Positions 28,082 to 41,805 of a stretch of 64,000 nucleotides of DNA are shown in pieces (within the stretch, counting starts at the first letter, position 1; each line of letters opens with the position of its first letter). Both the position numbers and the translations under genes were made by a program. Source of the DNA: Chlorella sorokiniana (lineage: Eukaryota; Chlorophyta; Trebouxiophyceae; Chlorellales; Chlorellaceae); contig CP084609.1 in the NCBI GenBank assembly GCA_025917655.1, forward strand, positions 1-64,000. The letters are read 5' to 3'. The notes beneath the pieces were generated by a model. It searched no databases. It had not been told where the DNA came from and saw only the letters and a program-made list of their open reading frames with translations.

Positions 28082-29773
28082 TCAGCCCGCCGCCGCCGGT
28101 TGCTGTTGCGCTCCCTGCCGTTCACGGTACAGCACGTGCGCATGCCAGATGGATGGCACCGACTGGACCGACGGCGGGTTGACAAACCAGGTCACATCGC
28201 AGCAGGGCGGCACCTGTGGGGGCATGTGGGCGTCAAGGCGTTAGGGTCATCAATGCAGCTTCAAAGCATTTGCGCAGCCAGAGGCAGGTCAGCCGACTTG
28301 GGAGTGGTGGTCGCTGCGACTCTGCCGCATCAACCCAGCAGCAAGCAGCGCTGCTTGCCTTGGCCGCGACATGCGCCTCCACCTCTTCTCTGCTCAGCGG
28401 ACGGTTGGCCCACAAGTTCCAGTGGCGGATGCCGGGCTCCAGATGATACGGGAAGTCCTGGGGGCACCATGCTGGCAATGTCTGAATGCAGCCCTTAGCC
28501 ACCAAAACCGACAACAACAGAAAGCACAGGTCCGAGCCAGGAATGCCGCACCGTCAATGGGCAACCGATACCACAGGGAAGGGGGTCAAACAGCAGGTAG
28601 GAGGCAGCGGCGGGACGAGTGCGGGGCAGCGACCGCGCTCACATTCTCGCGCCACTTAGTGACCAGCATGAAGCCTGGGGGATGGCCCCTGCCGCTGCCG
28701 CTCGGCATGCTGCCGTTCCCGCTGCTGCTGTCGTCGCCGCCTCTTTGGCCGTCGCCGCCTTCCCCGTTCCAAAAGAAGCCCTCGGGCACCACTGCTCTCT
28801 TCCTGCCGTCTGGGCACAGCTCGTGCTGAAAGCCGAATATGTCGAGCTGCAGGTAGTCGGCCACTGGGATGCAGGGTGCGGCAGGCAGGCATGAACATAA
28901 GAGCGATGAAGCAGGATGCGCAGGTTTTGGTGAGCACGCTACTGCCCGCTGGACGAAGTACTGCTGGCAAGCAGCGCACATTCTGCAGGTTGGTGTGCAC
29001 TGTGGGGCGCAAGTACAACCAGCTGCATGTCAGGTAGCTGCAACAACACAACATGCACAACAAGCTGCTACACCCGGCCTTTGCACCACCACCCCAAACC
29101 CCAAACCCCAAACCGACACACGCGCAGGCCGCACCGCACCCGAGGCGTACTGTCGCAGCAGTACGGCATCGCGGTGGTGCCAGTACCGCCTGATGCCCGC
29201 CGGGTGCCGCCCCAGCGTGCCCAGAGCACGCTCCGACCCCTCAGCCACCAATCTCACCAGCTGCTCCCAGGACATTGGCTCCAGGACCACGCCTGAAGCG
29301 GGGCACAGCGATGCAGGGGCTTGGGTGAACCCAACGTTGTGGAAGTGCATATGGTAAGGAAGGGCATGCGGACAGGAAACAGAGCGTGTGCGCTGCAGTA
29401 ACCAAGGATGAGAGAGCTTGGCAGTGCATGGCAGACAAATGGCATGGCAAACCATGTGCAATGCCAGAGGAGCGCAAGCCGCATCGTGCAGCATGCCGCG
29501 GGCAGCACTTGCTGCTTGGACCAGCGTGCATACAGCGGCCTCACCCGGCAAGCCCCGTAGGCTCTCGAATTCAGGTTGTTCTTCATTGTCCATGGCGGCA
29601 AACACAGCTCGCAATCGGCTCAACCCCGCCTGCACCTCGTCCTTGAAGCTGGCAAAGTGCCCCCGCTGCGGCGCCGCAGCAAGCTGTGCCTGGCTTGCGG
29701 CAGCAGGCTGGGGCTGCTCCTGGGCGTCAGGCCCATGGGCAGCGTCGTCATTCGGCATGGGGATGGAATCCAT
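28082..29773 (-). CDS. DUF3605 domain protein
   Basis: Small conserved eukaryotic protein of unknown function. Exon 29545-29773 starts at ATG 29771-29773 (MDSIPMPNDDAAHG) and contains FASFKDEVQAGLSRLRAVFA. Exon about 29140-29293 has LEPMSWEQLVRLVAEGSERA and IRRYWHHRDAVLLRQYAS. Exon about 28600-28872 has YLQLDIFGFQHELCPDGRKR and GFMLVTKWRENVSAV. Next comes PQDFPYHLEPGIRHWNLWAN (about 28420-28465), then VTWFVNPPSVQSVPSIWHAH in the last exon; the stop is at 28082. The FPYHLEPGIRHWNLW and WFVNPP..S.P..WHAHV motifs mark the family. Frame is lost by one base three times in the third exon (about 28612, 28576-28585, 28540). The intron before the last exon uses a GC donor (AAG then GCAAGC, near 28347). 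Confidence 0.78.
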
Positions 29774-30408
29774 TTGTGTCAAGGCGGTGCTTTCAACCAA
29801 GGGAAACGGGAGTCCCAATAGAGTGTTCAAAACTGCAACGAGATGCGAAAATAGGGCCGGACGCTTGCTTAAGAGTGCGAAAGAGCGATGCCGAGGTTGG
29901 GAAAGCATGCAGATCGCCCGTGTTGCAACGGAACAAGCCGCAATGTTCCTTGTACTGCGTTTTATGTCAGAGTGTACCTCGATGATGCAGGCCCCAGAAC
30001 AGGCCGGACAAGCGCTGCCACTTTCGCCATTTCCATCGAACGCGTGCATCGATCACGGTTACAGGCTGCAGGTTGGGGCCTGGCAGCCGCATACCACACA
30101 CTTGATCGCGTGGGGCGTTCATGTCCAAGAGAGGAACCATTGAGCTCGAGCAGGTGCGGCAAGCGCCTGTTCAAGTCCGATTCATACCACGCAGATCACT
30201 CTGGCTGTCCAGCGGCCTTTGGGCACTAGTGATCACTGCTTGACTCTGGCCATGCGCCGGAGAAGCGCGTCGCGGCGTTGCTGCATTTGCCTAGGGCGTC
30301 CCTCTGGGTCACGGCTGGGCGCCCAACAGCCGCCATGCCGGCTGCGGGCCTGCCTCCCCCGCCCGACATGCTGCTGCCACCGCACTCGCTTTTTTGACTC
30401 CATCGTTT
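29774..30408. promoter_or_regulatory. Divergent intergenic region, DUF3605 / UBA1
   Basis: About 630 bases between two divergent start codons, so it should contain both promoters. I see no named box. An open minus-strand frame extends upstream from the DUF3605 ATG but has no conserved content. Confidence 0.4.
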
Positions 30409-33400
30409 ATGCACATTGCCCAACTGCAGGATCTCCCCGACGCTAAGAAGAGCAAGATGACCATGAGCGAGGACGGTGAGGCACTGCGAGGGCTGGCAAT
30501 TCGGCAGCGGCCGAGCGAGGCAGCGATGGTGGCCCCTGCTGCCACCCCAGCGCTGCGCTGCCAAGGGCGCCAGTGGCGGCCGCCCCGAACGCTGCGCTTC
30601 ATCAGCTGTTGCCATAACCACCGCTTCCCTGGCTCCCTGCTGTGCTGATGTTCGTCCCCCTTCGTTCCGTAAGGGCCCCTCACTTTTTGTCCCCTCCCCC
30701 GGCTGGCAGGGGCTGCAAACGGGGCGCCTGCAGTGGACATCGACGAAGATCTGCACTCCCGCCAGGTGTGAGGGTTTGGCAGCGTGGGTGGGGCCCTGAG
30801 TGTTTGGATCTGGTGGGTGACTGCAATACCTCAGGCCCTGTAGCCCAAGATGGCGCCATGCACATTAACACACACACACTCTCACACACACACACACACA
30901 CACACACATGCGCAGCTGGCTGTGTATGGCAAGGAGTCGATGCGGCGCATGGCCACCGCCTCCGTGCTGGTCTGTGGCCTCGGCGGCCTTGGTGTGGAGA
31001 TAGGTGGGGCGGGGCGAGGCCGGGCAGTGGGTTGGCTGTTGTTCTTCGAAGGGTGGATGTGCAGGCACATGGCTGGCGTACTGCAAGGTATCGGGCCGGA
31101 TGGCCTGCGGCACTTTGTTGCAGCCAGCCCCTCCTCACACACCGGCCCCTTTTCCACCAAAGCTGCCACTGTCCCGCCATTCTGGTGCCCCCTCCTGGCC
31201 GCAGCCAAAAACGTGGTGCTGGCCGGGGTCAAGTCTCTGACGCTGCACGACCGCGCTGAGGTGGCGCTGCGCGACCTGGGCGCCCAGTTCTACCTGACAC
31301 CGGCAGACGTGGGGCGCAACCGCGCTGAGGCGTGCAGGTGGGGCCGGGCCGGCGGCGGCTGCCTGCGGGCTCCCTTGCGCTGCCCCCTCTTGCCCCTGTC
31401 TACCCGCCTGCCGCGCTGCTTGCGTACATGTTGCTTCTGCGGCAGTCGCCATCCGTTCCGCACACATCGCCGAATGCATGCACCGCGGCATGCGGTCAGG
31501 CCCTCTGGATCCTCTCTGTTCTGCCCGTCAGCTGGCTGCCGCGGGCACGCCTTCCCACCTGCACCGAGTCCCACTCTCACCTTTGTGCCCCCACCCCGCC
31601 CCGATCCAACCCCGCATCTTTGTGCAGGGAGGCTGTGCAGGAGCTCAACACGAGCGTGCCGGTGGCGGCCTCCGCCGCTGAGCTGGACGACGCTTTCCTC
31701 TCCCAGTTCCAGGTTGGTTGGGCGTGGTGTGGTGTGGGGTGGGGTGGTGTTGCATGGGGTGCGTGGTGGAGGGGATGGGGTGGCTCGGCCAACGTCCCCC
31801 GCGGTTTTGCGCCTTCGCTGCCCCACCCGTCAACCCTTCACTTCGCCGCCATCAGACCACCCCGTTTCGATATTTGTGCTCTCCTCTCCCTTACCACTAG
31901 TCCCCACCCCCACCCCCACCCGCCCACCTAACCCGGCAGGTGGTCGTGCTCACAGAGGCCCCGCTGGCAGAGGCGATCAAGGTGGACGAGTACTGCCACG
32001 CACACGGCATCGCCTTCATCAAGGTGCTGAAGGCAATGGGTGCACCGCTGGGCGCACTGCGCTGGTTGCACCGCAGCTGGTTCTGGCAGCGCGGCCCTGC
32101 GTTGCAGCGCCCAGCAGCTGCCCGCTGGGAGGCTTTGAGGGCCAAGAAGCAAATCGCACAGTGGCCGAATGCAGAAGCTGCTGACAGCCTTGCAAAGTAG
32201 CTCTCTGTCCCACCACATACCCACCCCTACTCCCTCACACACACACACCCACCCACACCCACTCACACACACACACACACCGTGCTGCAGGCCGACGTGC
32301 GCGGCGTGTTTGCCCAGGTCTTCTGCGACTTTGGCCCCGCCTTCGAGGTGCTGGATGTCGACGGTGGGTGGCTGCCGTGCTGCAGGCTGCTACCTCTCCC
32401 CAAACTTATCTTCCAGCAGTTTGATTCTGGTCTGATCTGTAGAGGGTGACGCCTGGTCTGCTGCCCGTGGCCGCCTCTGAAGCCGCTGTGCCCCCCTCCT
32501 GCAGGTGAGGAGCCCCACACCGGCATTGTGGCGGGCATCACCCCGGCAACCCCACCCTGGTCACCACGGTGGAAGACGAGCGGCTGGAGTTCCAGGATGG
32601 TGCGCTCGTGCTGGATTCCGCCGCGCCGCCGCCGATGCATGGCTGATGTGGCGCTGCAGCAACAATGATGCGCCGCTGCCGTGCCGCTGCCCGGCTCGCG
32701 CAAGCTCCGCTGTGTTGGCGGCATCGAGTTTGAGCTGCCTGTTGTTTGCAAAGCTGCTGCCACTCCCGCATCCGCCCCTGGTCTTGCTGGCTGCCCAACC
32801 TCAGCCACCTGCTCCTGCCGCAGGCGAGGAGGTGGTGTTCTCGGAGATCGTTGGCATGACGGAGCTGAACGGGCGGGCGCCGCTGCGTGTGAAGAACTGC
32901 AAGGCGCACTCTTTCACCCTTGAGATCGACTCCACGGACTTCGGGTGGGTCTGGGGGAGGCCGTGTGTCTGTTATGCAATGTGGTTGCTGCCAGGCTGCT
33001 GGGGCGCTGCTGGCAGGCTGCGCACAAGGCCGCTTCAGGGTCTTCGTGCGCGCGCAGCTCCTGCGATAGCATGTCCCAGCTCCCATCCTCCTCCTATCTC
33101 TCCCTCCCTGACCCTCCGCCCAACTCGCAGCTCGTACCAGCGCGGCGGCATCGTCACGCAGCACAAGGCTGGCAAGACGCTGGCCTTCAAGACGCTTGCG
33201 CAGGTGTGCATGGGTGGTGGGTGGGTGGTGCGGAGAGGGGCAGCAGGTTTTGCGTTGGCTGTTACATCATTGTTCAAGGAGGCCTGCACAGAGGACAGCT
33301 TTGCTGGTCATGCTTGACTGCGGCCCTCTGAGATGCCTGCTGGCAGCTGTGAACCCACACGATCCCATTTCACCTGTTACGCAATACATTAATCCCGCAC

Positions 33401-36400
33401 CCATTTCTTTGCCTGCTGCCCTGCAGGCCCTCTCCGAGCCCGGCGAGTTCCTGCTGTCAGACTTCAGCAAGGTGGGCTCAGCACCCCGCTGCATCTTAAG
33501 TTCAGCTGGCCGCAGCCACAAAACAAGGGCAAACCAGGCTTCTGCAGCGCAACAACGCGCATGGCAGGCAGCCGCCCACAAGCACCCGGGCCCTGTTTGC
33601 TGCCAGATTGCAAGCCGCCTGCCCCTTTACCCTGCACCGCCCGTGCCCTGCCCCCTTCAGCTGGAGCGCTCGCCGCTGCTGCACGTTGGCTTCCAGGCGC
33701 TCGACGCTTTCCAGGCCGAACATGTGAGGGCCTGCCGCAGCCGGGTTGAACATGTTGTGTTTGTCGCACCACGGCTGCCCTGCTGTGGGTCCTGGCCTGC
33801 CCTGACTGCCCCCCCGGCAGCAGCCTGCTGTGCAGCGTGTCGTGGGCAGCTGTGGCAGCTCCGCCTGCCCCGGCCCTGGGCCGCCTTGGGCAGTCGTGTT
33901 TCCCCTGCACCTTGCGCTGCCGCCCCACTCCCGGGGCTCAGTGTCGTCGGCGCGTTCGTCCACCGACAGCCTTTTCTGGACAGCGCCCTGCTCCCTCCTT
34001 GTCCGTCTTATCCTGCGGGCGCCCCTCCCACCCCGCTCCTGCAGGGCCGCCTGCCCGAGCCCGGCTCGGAGGCGGACGCCGCAGATCTGGTGGCGCGTGC
34101 CAAGGCGGTGAACGAGGCGGCGGCTGAAAAGGTGCGGGGCTCTTGCTGCCACACACTACAGGCGGAACAGTGGCCGGACTGGGCTGGGGAGGGGTGATAC
34201 CCTCCTTTGCCGCTTCCGTCACCTCGGCCTCCCCTTGCTCCGTTCCCCACAAGCAGGCAGAGGTGGACGAGGGCGTGCTGCGCAAGCTGGCGGCAACCGC
34301 GCGCGCCTGCCTCAACCCCATGGCCGCCATGTTTGGGGGCGTGGTGGGCCAGGAGGTGAGGCTGCCCGGGTTCTGTGGGGAAGCCTGCATCAAGGAGGCG
34401 GAGCTGCCTGCTGGATGCCGCCGCAGCTGCCGCCACTGCAGCTCCCCAGCGGCACCTCTGCCTCATCAGCGTCCGCCTTCCCCACACTTTCCAGCAGCCA
34501 GCCTGGTGTTCCGCTGTGCCGTCTCCTCCCTCCCTGAAAACCACCCACCAGGCCGCTCCCTCCCTCCCTCAAAACCACCCACCAGGCCGCCACCTCAAAA
34601 CCTTTCCATTTCGCACCCCGCAGGTGGTCAAGGCTGCCTCCGGCAAGTTCCACCCCCTCCACCAGTGGCTCTACTTCGACTCCATCGAGTCGCTGCCCGA
34701 CGAGTCCCTGCCGGCGGAGGAGGTGGCGTCGCAGGTGCGGCTTGCTAGCTGCGCTGCTTCTCGACTCTTCCGCCTCGACTCGACCGCTGCTGGGCCCTGC
34801 TATGCTCCCTCTGTGCCTGCTGCTTTCTTGCCCATCTTGACGGCACATGAGGCAGGGCGGCTGCAGACAGATGCCAACCGCCGTGCCTGATCCCAGGACA
34901 GGCGATTGCCATTTGCCGCTGTACCCATCATCCATTCCCACATGTTTCTTTCCCACATGCCTGCTCGCCTTCCCTGCCACAGGGCTCCCGCTACGACGAC
35001 AACATTGCTGTGTTTGGGCGCAGCCTGCAGGCCAAGATCGAGTCGCTGAAAATCTTCCTGGTGGGCGGCGCCCCCTCTTTCATGCTGTGTTCATTTCACT
35101 CTGCTGCCTTTCATCCCACTCACCAATAATTGAGATAGTTAGCATGTGGCTTCATTGGCCCCATTCCAAGCGGCAGCGCCCGCGTCCTGGGAGCTCACCG
35201 CCGCGCCCCCCTCCCCCCTCCCCACCCTCCATTCCGCACGCAGGTGGGCGCCGGCGCCCTCGGCTGCGAGTTCCTCAAGAACTTTGCGCTCATGGGGGTG
35301 GCCTGCGGTGAGTGAGCGGCACAGGGCTTTGCCCCTGTTGCTGCGGCTCTTAGAAAACCTCAAGGAAAGAGCACTGCGTGGCATCAAACCCGCTGCTGGA
35401 TATCTTCACGCGGATGCCGGGCGCTGCGTCCTTTGGAGCCGCTGCACAGCCCCGTGGCCCCCACCCACCCTGCTGCTGCTCACCCGGGTCCCAACTGCAG
35501 GCGAGGCCGGCCTGCTGACGGTCACCGACGATGACGTCATCGAGAAGAGCAACCTCTCCCGCCAGTTCCTCTTCCGGTGCGGCACAGCTGCGCTGCGGGC
35601 GGTCGCCAGCAGCGGCCAGCGGCGGCGTGCAGCTTGCACCCTGCAGCGCGCCGCCGCTGAGCCTGCCTCACGTGTCCTCCTCAAGCCGCCCGAAACGACT
35701 GCTTTTTGCGCCATTGCTTTGTTGCACTGGCTGCCCCCAGCCATCTTGCCCTCCTCCTTCTTCTCCCACATCCTCCCTTCTTCCACTCACTCTCCTTCTC
35801 CCTTCTTCCCCCGCCTCACCGCAGCGACTGGAACATTGGCTCCTCCAAGTCCACCTGCTCCGCTGAGGCCGCCGCCCGCATCAACCCCGCAATTCGCATC
35901 AAGGCGCTGCAGAACCGCGTTTCCCCTGAGACAGGTGGGCTGCTTGCAGGACTGTATGCGCAGGGCGGCGCTGCTGCGCGCTGGCCGGCCAGCGGGGTGC
36001 TGTGCTCTTCAGAACAGGGGCGCTGCACTAGCCCTGCTGCTGGCTGGCAGCTGCTGCGGCCTCACGACGTGCCCCGAGCTCGCGGTTGCTGCCAGGCCCT
36101 CGCCATCCCTGGTCTGCCCCACAACTTCGCTTCCATGTCCTGCTCCCCCGACAAACAAACAGAGGATGTGTTTGACGACTCCTTCTGGGAGGGGTTGGAC
36201 GTTGTGGTGAATGCGCTGGACAACGTCAATGCCAGGTGCGGCGTACCGCTGTACAGCTCGACGAACCGCTGAACGCACCGTGTTCGCCACTCCATCGGCT
36301 TGGCTGCCGCCCTTTCAGCTGGGTGATGCTGCCGAGACAGACCCTCTCCTGCTCAGCCAGCAGCAAGGCAGCGAGGCCCGCTTGCGCCCACTCTTGTACC

Positions 36401-37767
36401 GCGCCCTCCTTGCACCCGTACCGCAGGCTGTACGTGGATTCGCGCTGCGTGTACTTTGGCAAGCCGCTGCTGGAGAGCGGCACCCTGGGACCCAAGTGCA
36501 ACACGCAGATGGTCATCCCGCGCTTGACAGAAAACTACGGTGCGCCGGGTTTTGCGTTCGGGAGGGCTGCTCGGTTGTGCTCCTCGCAGTTGTGCAGCTC
36601 AAGAGCCAGCCCAGCCATGCTGTGGCTGGGCCTGCGCAAGCCGTCACCACGTTGAACCCTTACCTCTGCCTATTGCGCGGGAACCTCGGCTGCGTGATCA
36701 GCAGTCGGTCAGCGCATATGCTCGACTTGGAACTTTCGACCATGCAGGCGCGTCGCGCGATCCTCCCGAGAAGCAGGCCCCCATGTGCACCCTGCACTCC
36801 TTCCCCCACAACATCCACCACTGCCTCACCTACGCGCGGTGAGGCGTGCAGGGCGGTGCAGGCGGTACAGGGGCACAGCCAGGGTGCAGGGCACGCAACC
36901 CGCCCATCCCTGCTGCCTGCACAGCACCATCCGAGCCGCCTAACCTTGAACGCTCCCGTGCGACTGCAACGATGGCGACTTGGCCGACAAGCTCACTGCA
37001 GCCACCGCACTGTACCCCTTCAGCCGAACATGTACCGTTCATTTACTCTGTGCCGCCTGTCCTGTGCCGTGTGTTTCGCAGGAGCGAGTTTGAGGGCATT
37101 TTGGAGAAGACCCGGCGGAGGCCAACGCTTTTCTGGCCGACCCCGACAAGTACATCTCCAGTGAGTGTGCGGTACCGTTGCAGTACTGGTGTTGTACCGC
37201 TGCAGCATGCTACTGCTGTACTGCACCCAGGTGCAAGTGCTCTGCTGCCTGGGCTGCCTGCTCTGATGCGGCGCTTGAACCAGTTGGTGTGTGATCTGAG
37301 CTCCTTTCACACCTCACCTCCCGAAAGAAAAAACATACATGTAAACACACAAGTTAGTAACTGCATTCTCCATCCCCCACCCCCGCCCCCACCCCCAGGT
37401 GCCAAGGCCAGCAGCGATGCAGCGGCGCGGGAGCAGCTGGAGAAGGTGGTGGAGGTGCTGGTCACGGGTGGGTGGCTGGGGGCGGGGGTGGCTGTGGTGA
37501 TGTGAGGGTGGGCTGCGGCACCTCCCCCGTCTGCGGCTGCCCCCGCGGCTGGGTGACACTCTTTGTGAGTGGCAGCAGTCCTGTTGGCGGGCGCAATGGC
37601 CTGAGCCCCTCGTACCTCCTGCCTGCCGCGCTAACTGTCACAGTGTTATAGTCTTTACCTGCCCTGTCTGCTGTTGTTGTTGCCCCCAGAGCGCTGCACA
37701 TCTTTTGAGGACTGCATCTCGTGGGCCCGCCGCAAGTTCCAGGAACAGTTCCACGACCGCATCGCGC

Positions 37768-37806
<39 letters not shown>

Positions 37807-40800
37807 GGCCCTCGACGGTAGGCAGGCAGGCAGCAGACCGACTGCAGCGTGCAAGTTGTGTGGAGGCTGCCTAGCCGCTGCGCATCATTGTGTGTGGGCC
37901 TGCAGTTGCCCATGTTGCGGGCATCTACTTTCCTCAGCAGTAAATCACACCCGCCTCCGCTTGTACCGCCCGTACCGCAGCTGGTGTTCACCTTCCCGAG
38001 GACGCCAAGACCTCCACCGGCTCCCTCTTCTGGTCGCCGCCCAAGCGGTGGGTTGCGAGTGCGCTTCTGTCTTCTGAAGAAGCATCGGCCCTCCCTCTCT
38101 CCCCCGCCTTCACACCTTCTCAGTCGCCCTGCCCACATTCACCCATACCGCTCACATAGGCACTCATCTTCAAACAACCCAACCCACCAACCCCGCCCGC
38201 AGGTTCCCCACGCCGCTCATCTTTGACGCAGCAGACCCGCCCACGCCGCCTTTGTGCAGGCGGCGGCCATCCTCAAGGCGCAGGTGGGTGCACTGCACTG
38301 AAAGCTGGGGCATTATGGGGGCAGTGATGTTTGTGTGCGCTGCTTTTTGCGGTGGCAGCGCTACATCTGCGGCCACTCTGGCCAACCCAGCTGCCAATGG
38401 CCCGGGCGCACACAAACCTGCACCCCACCCCGTAAGCCACGCATCCCCTTCCGCTGCTTTCCTGGGCGCCAGGTGTACGGCCTGCCGGTGCCAGACTGGG
38501 CGGCAGACGCATCGCGCGTGGTCGCAGTGGCGGCGGGCGTGGCGGTGACGGGCTTTGTGCCAAGAGAGAACGTGAAGATCGAGACGGGTGGGCAGCCAGG
38601 AAGGCGGTGGCGGGTGGGGAGGTTGCGTTTATGTCGGCACGCTGGCACCCACCGCTGGCACCTGGTCACTCCCACCCCACCCTCCACCCCACCCCACCCA
38701 TTCATCTCATGCAGACCCCAAGGCGTCGGCGCCTGCCAGCGACGGCCCCGCGCACGAGGATGCGGTGAGGCCCCGTTGCTGGGACCTTACTTGGCCAGCC
38801 TGACGCCTGCTGCTGCTGTCGCCTGCTGCCAGCAGCTGCTGGGATACTGCTTGATGCTCTTGTCTGGCTGATGCCTGGGCTCGGCGCGTGTGCTGGCAGA
38901 CTGTGCTGCACACGCCGCAGATTCCTGCCTCAGGCTTCTGCCCCAGCCTGCCGTGCTGTCCGGCTTTGCGGGCAGCCACCAGCGCGGCGCTCTCTCCTGC
39001 TGTTCCGCGCGTCTGCACCCAACTGGTATGCTCGCACCCACCAAAGCTGAATAAATCACCCCCTGCCCCCCTCACCCTCAATCAGGTCATCGACGACCTC
39101 ATCGGCAAGCTGCGCGGCGCCCAGCAGGGCCTCCCGGCCGGCACGCAGGTGGGAGTGGCTGCAGCCTGGCACACGCCAGCTCTGATGCGAAAACTGGATT
39201 CCGGGGGCGGCGGACCTGGGACACCCTGCCACTTTGTCGTGCTGCGCTTTATGTTGCCCGCCCTTATTGTCTTTCTTGGTGCTCTGCTGAGACAACCCTC
39301 CCCCGTTTGCACTGCTGCAGCTGTCCGCCATCTCTTTTGAAAAGGATGACGACGCCAACTACCACATGCAGGTGCAGGGCTTGCAGCACGCATGCTGAAC
39401 CCGGCATGCGCTATAATTAGTTGCAAGTGGTGCAGCAGCGATGCAGCTGCCTCACAGCCATGGCCGCAGCTGTATGGTGTGAGCTGCAAGGGGCTCAGCC
39501 CTGTCTTACTTCGCCCGCACAGCCCGCTGCACCTGCTCAGCCTGAACACCTCTGCCTTCCCCGCCTCTGCTGCCCCTGCAGTTCATCGCCGGCTTTGCCA
39601 ACATGCGTGCCCGCAACTACGCCATCCCCGAGGTGGACAAGCTGCAGGTGGGCTGCAGAAGCTAGGGGGCAGTTGGCTGGGTGTGAGCCCTGCCTGCACG
39701 CCAGCATGGGAGTGAGGACAAGCGGTTCTGTGTATGCCGGTATGGTGGAGCCAGCGTCCTCGCTGTTTTTGGTTCTTGGCAGCAGGCCCGTCGCTGCTTG
39801 TGCGCGGTGGGGGCAACTGCGGCAGTCAATGAGGCTGCTGCTTTGCCGGCAACAGCGCTCGCCAGGCTCCCGCTCTGCTCACCACTCACCCCCTCCCCCC
39901 CGCCGGCCTGCCTGCCTGCAGGCCAAGCTGATTGCTGGACGCATCATTCCCGCCATCGCAACCACAACCGCCATGGCCACAGGTGGGTTGCATGGGGCTT
40001 GTGCTGCCCCTGCCTTCATACTTTTGTGCTTTGACATCAACGCAACTTGCCGTGAGGCGTGTGGGGTGCTTGAGGTTGACCGGCAGCCGCTCATGTTTGC
40101 ACGCCCTGCTGCTGGGCCTGAGCGCTTCCTCTGCCATCGTCCGTCACCGTTCAATGTACTATATTCCCCCTCAACCGCTCTCTACTACTTTCGTCCTGCA
40201 GGCCTGGTGTGCCTGGAGCTGTACAAGGTCCTGCAGGTGAGGGGGCGCGCAGAAAAGCGGCAGGCACACAAACTAAAACCGTTGGCAGAAAACTGCGAAA
40301 GGAGAGAGGACAGGCTGCGGTCGGCTGTCGCCTCAGGGCTGCCGCAGCAAAGATGCTCGCTGCCTGCTCAAACTGCGCCTCTGCCGCCGTCGAGCCCCTC
40401 GTTCAATACACGCCAACCTTCCTCACTCACTAAATGGCCCCCACACTTGTGCCGCAGGACAAGCCGGTGGAGGCGTACCGCAACACGTTTGCCAACCTGG
40501 CGCTGCCGCTGTTTGCCATGGCAGAGCCGATCCCGCCAAAGGTGAGGGAGTTCATCGCCAACGCTGCAACATTGCCAACGACTGTGTTAGGCATTCAGCC
40601 GCTCTTCCCCATCCCGCTCCTTTCTGCAACAGACCTTTGAGTTCCAAGACCTGAAGTGGTCGCTGTGGGACCGCTGGGTGCTGGAGGGAGACCTGACGGT
40701 GCAGCAGGTGGGGCAGCAGCTGCCGGGCAGCTTCCTCTTTGCCAGCTCGCGAACGGCTGCGTGCAGCAGCGAAACGCACCAAGCCTTCAGTCTTGTTGCA

Positions 40801-41660
40801 TGATTGCCTTCTGTGTATGTATGATTTTACATAATTGAATAGCTATGCAGACTGTTGCATTTATCGCCCACTTTCCACCGTACCCCTTGTGCTGCAGGTG
40901 CTCGACTGGTTCCGGGCCAAGGGGCTGGAGGCCTACTCCATCTCCTGCGGGCAGTCGCTGCTCTACAACAACATCTTCCCCAAGCACAAGGTGGGTCGGC
41001 CTGGCTGACAAGAAAGATTGAAAACCTGGCTTGCAACAGCGCAGATTTATGGGTAGTGCTGGACAGCTGAAGCCCCACAATGTGAAGCCCCACAATGTAG
41101 TCGGTGTACCGTGGCAGCAGTACACCTGGCAGCTTACCTCTCCAAAGCGGCCGCCAGTTCAATCTTCCTGAGTTTTTAGTTGCCACTGGCTCGACAGCCT
41201 TGCCCACCACGAAATGTGCCGCTGCCGCAGTGCGCCTGGACAAACGCAAAAATTGTGCCGCTTGTGTACTGCAGGAGCGCCTGGACAAACGCATGAGTGA
41301 GCTGGTGGGCAGCGTCGCCAAGATGGAGATCCCAGCCAACAGGTATGTGTGTGCGGTGTGTGTGTAAGCACGCGTGTGGGTGGTGAGGGTGGGGTTGGGG
41401 GGCTGGATCTAGACACACCAATTGTCCTGGAAGGAGCAAGCAGAAAACCACATGTTGGCATTCCGGCCGCAGGAACCACTTTGATGTTGTTGTGGCATGC
41501 GAAGATGAAGAAGGAGGTGCGTTCTGCTGCTGTGTGACATGTGGCGGTCCTGGCACAAGCCTGGATGGGTCTTTGTGCCTCTGCAGCTGTTGTGAATTAG
41601 TTGTTTGGCCTTCTTGCAGAGGACCTGGATGTGCCGCTGGTCAGCATCAAGTTCCGCTGA
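30409..41660 (+). CDS. UBA1: Ubiquitin-activating enzyme E1
   Basis: Activates ubiquitin with ATP and passes it to E2 enzymes; cytosol and nucleus. About 40 small exons give an essentially complete E1: IDEDLHSRQ (30745) and [20 protein letters not shown] (30916), first adenylation half with GLGGLGVEI; then the first catalytic half-domain and the 4-helix bundle; the active adenylation domain with [18 protein letters not shown] (35244) and [20 protein letters not shown] (35515); [12 protein letters not shown] (36205); the catalytic cysteine in [15 protein letters not shown] (TGC at 36786-36788); and [20 protein letters not shown] (39616-39950). The C-terminal ubiquitin-fold domain ends in [13 protein letters not shown] (stop 41658-41660), which would recruit E2. 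The start ATG 30409 is the best in-frame choice. Four exons lack one base at C/G runs (32541-32546, 37111-37113, 37995-37997, 38240-38242). No catalytic residue is lost. Confidence 0.95.
30870..30908. repeat. (CA)n before a UBA1 acceptor
   Basis: CA-rich microsatellite ending about 8 bases before the CAG acceptor of the third exon. A similar CA tract at about 32235-32281 ends about 10 bases before another acceptor. Confidence 0.9.
34525..34595. repeat. Imperfect direct repeat in a UBA1 intron
   Basis: Two copies of a unit of about 30 bases containing AAAACCACCCACCAGGCCGC, each preceded by CCCTCCCT. Intronic, no coding consequence. Confidence 0.75.
37769..37805. repeat. (GT)n directly at a UBA1 donor
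   Basis: The exon ends in CGCAG and the donor GT is itself the first unit of an uninterrupted GT tract of about 18 units. Confidence 0.9.
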
Positions 41661-41800
41661 GACGTGCCAATAGCTGCGAGTGGCCTCACCTGATCACGCA
41701 CAGCCTGCTGTTGCGAAACGACCTTGTCACTATTTACCAGGCAGCCTGCGTGTAGCCCATCCCGCTGGGTCTGTCACAGTATGGGATAATTTTGACAGGG

Positions 41801-41805
41801 TGTAA
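41801..41805 (+). terminator. TGTAA poly(A) signal of UBA1
   Basis: TGTAA 141 bases after the UBA1 stop, same strand. The rest of 41661-42426 shows no gene. Confidence 0.55.

Noticed and set aside
29089-29113. Interstitial telomere-like (CCCCAAA)3
   Set aside because: Only three units and a different heptamer; simple repeat.
30850-32184. 444-codon plus-strand frame through UBA1 exons and introns
   Set aside because: Reads through canonical introns and microsatellites; E1 motifs follow only the spliced path.
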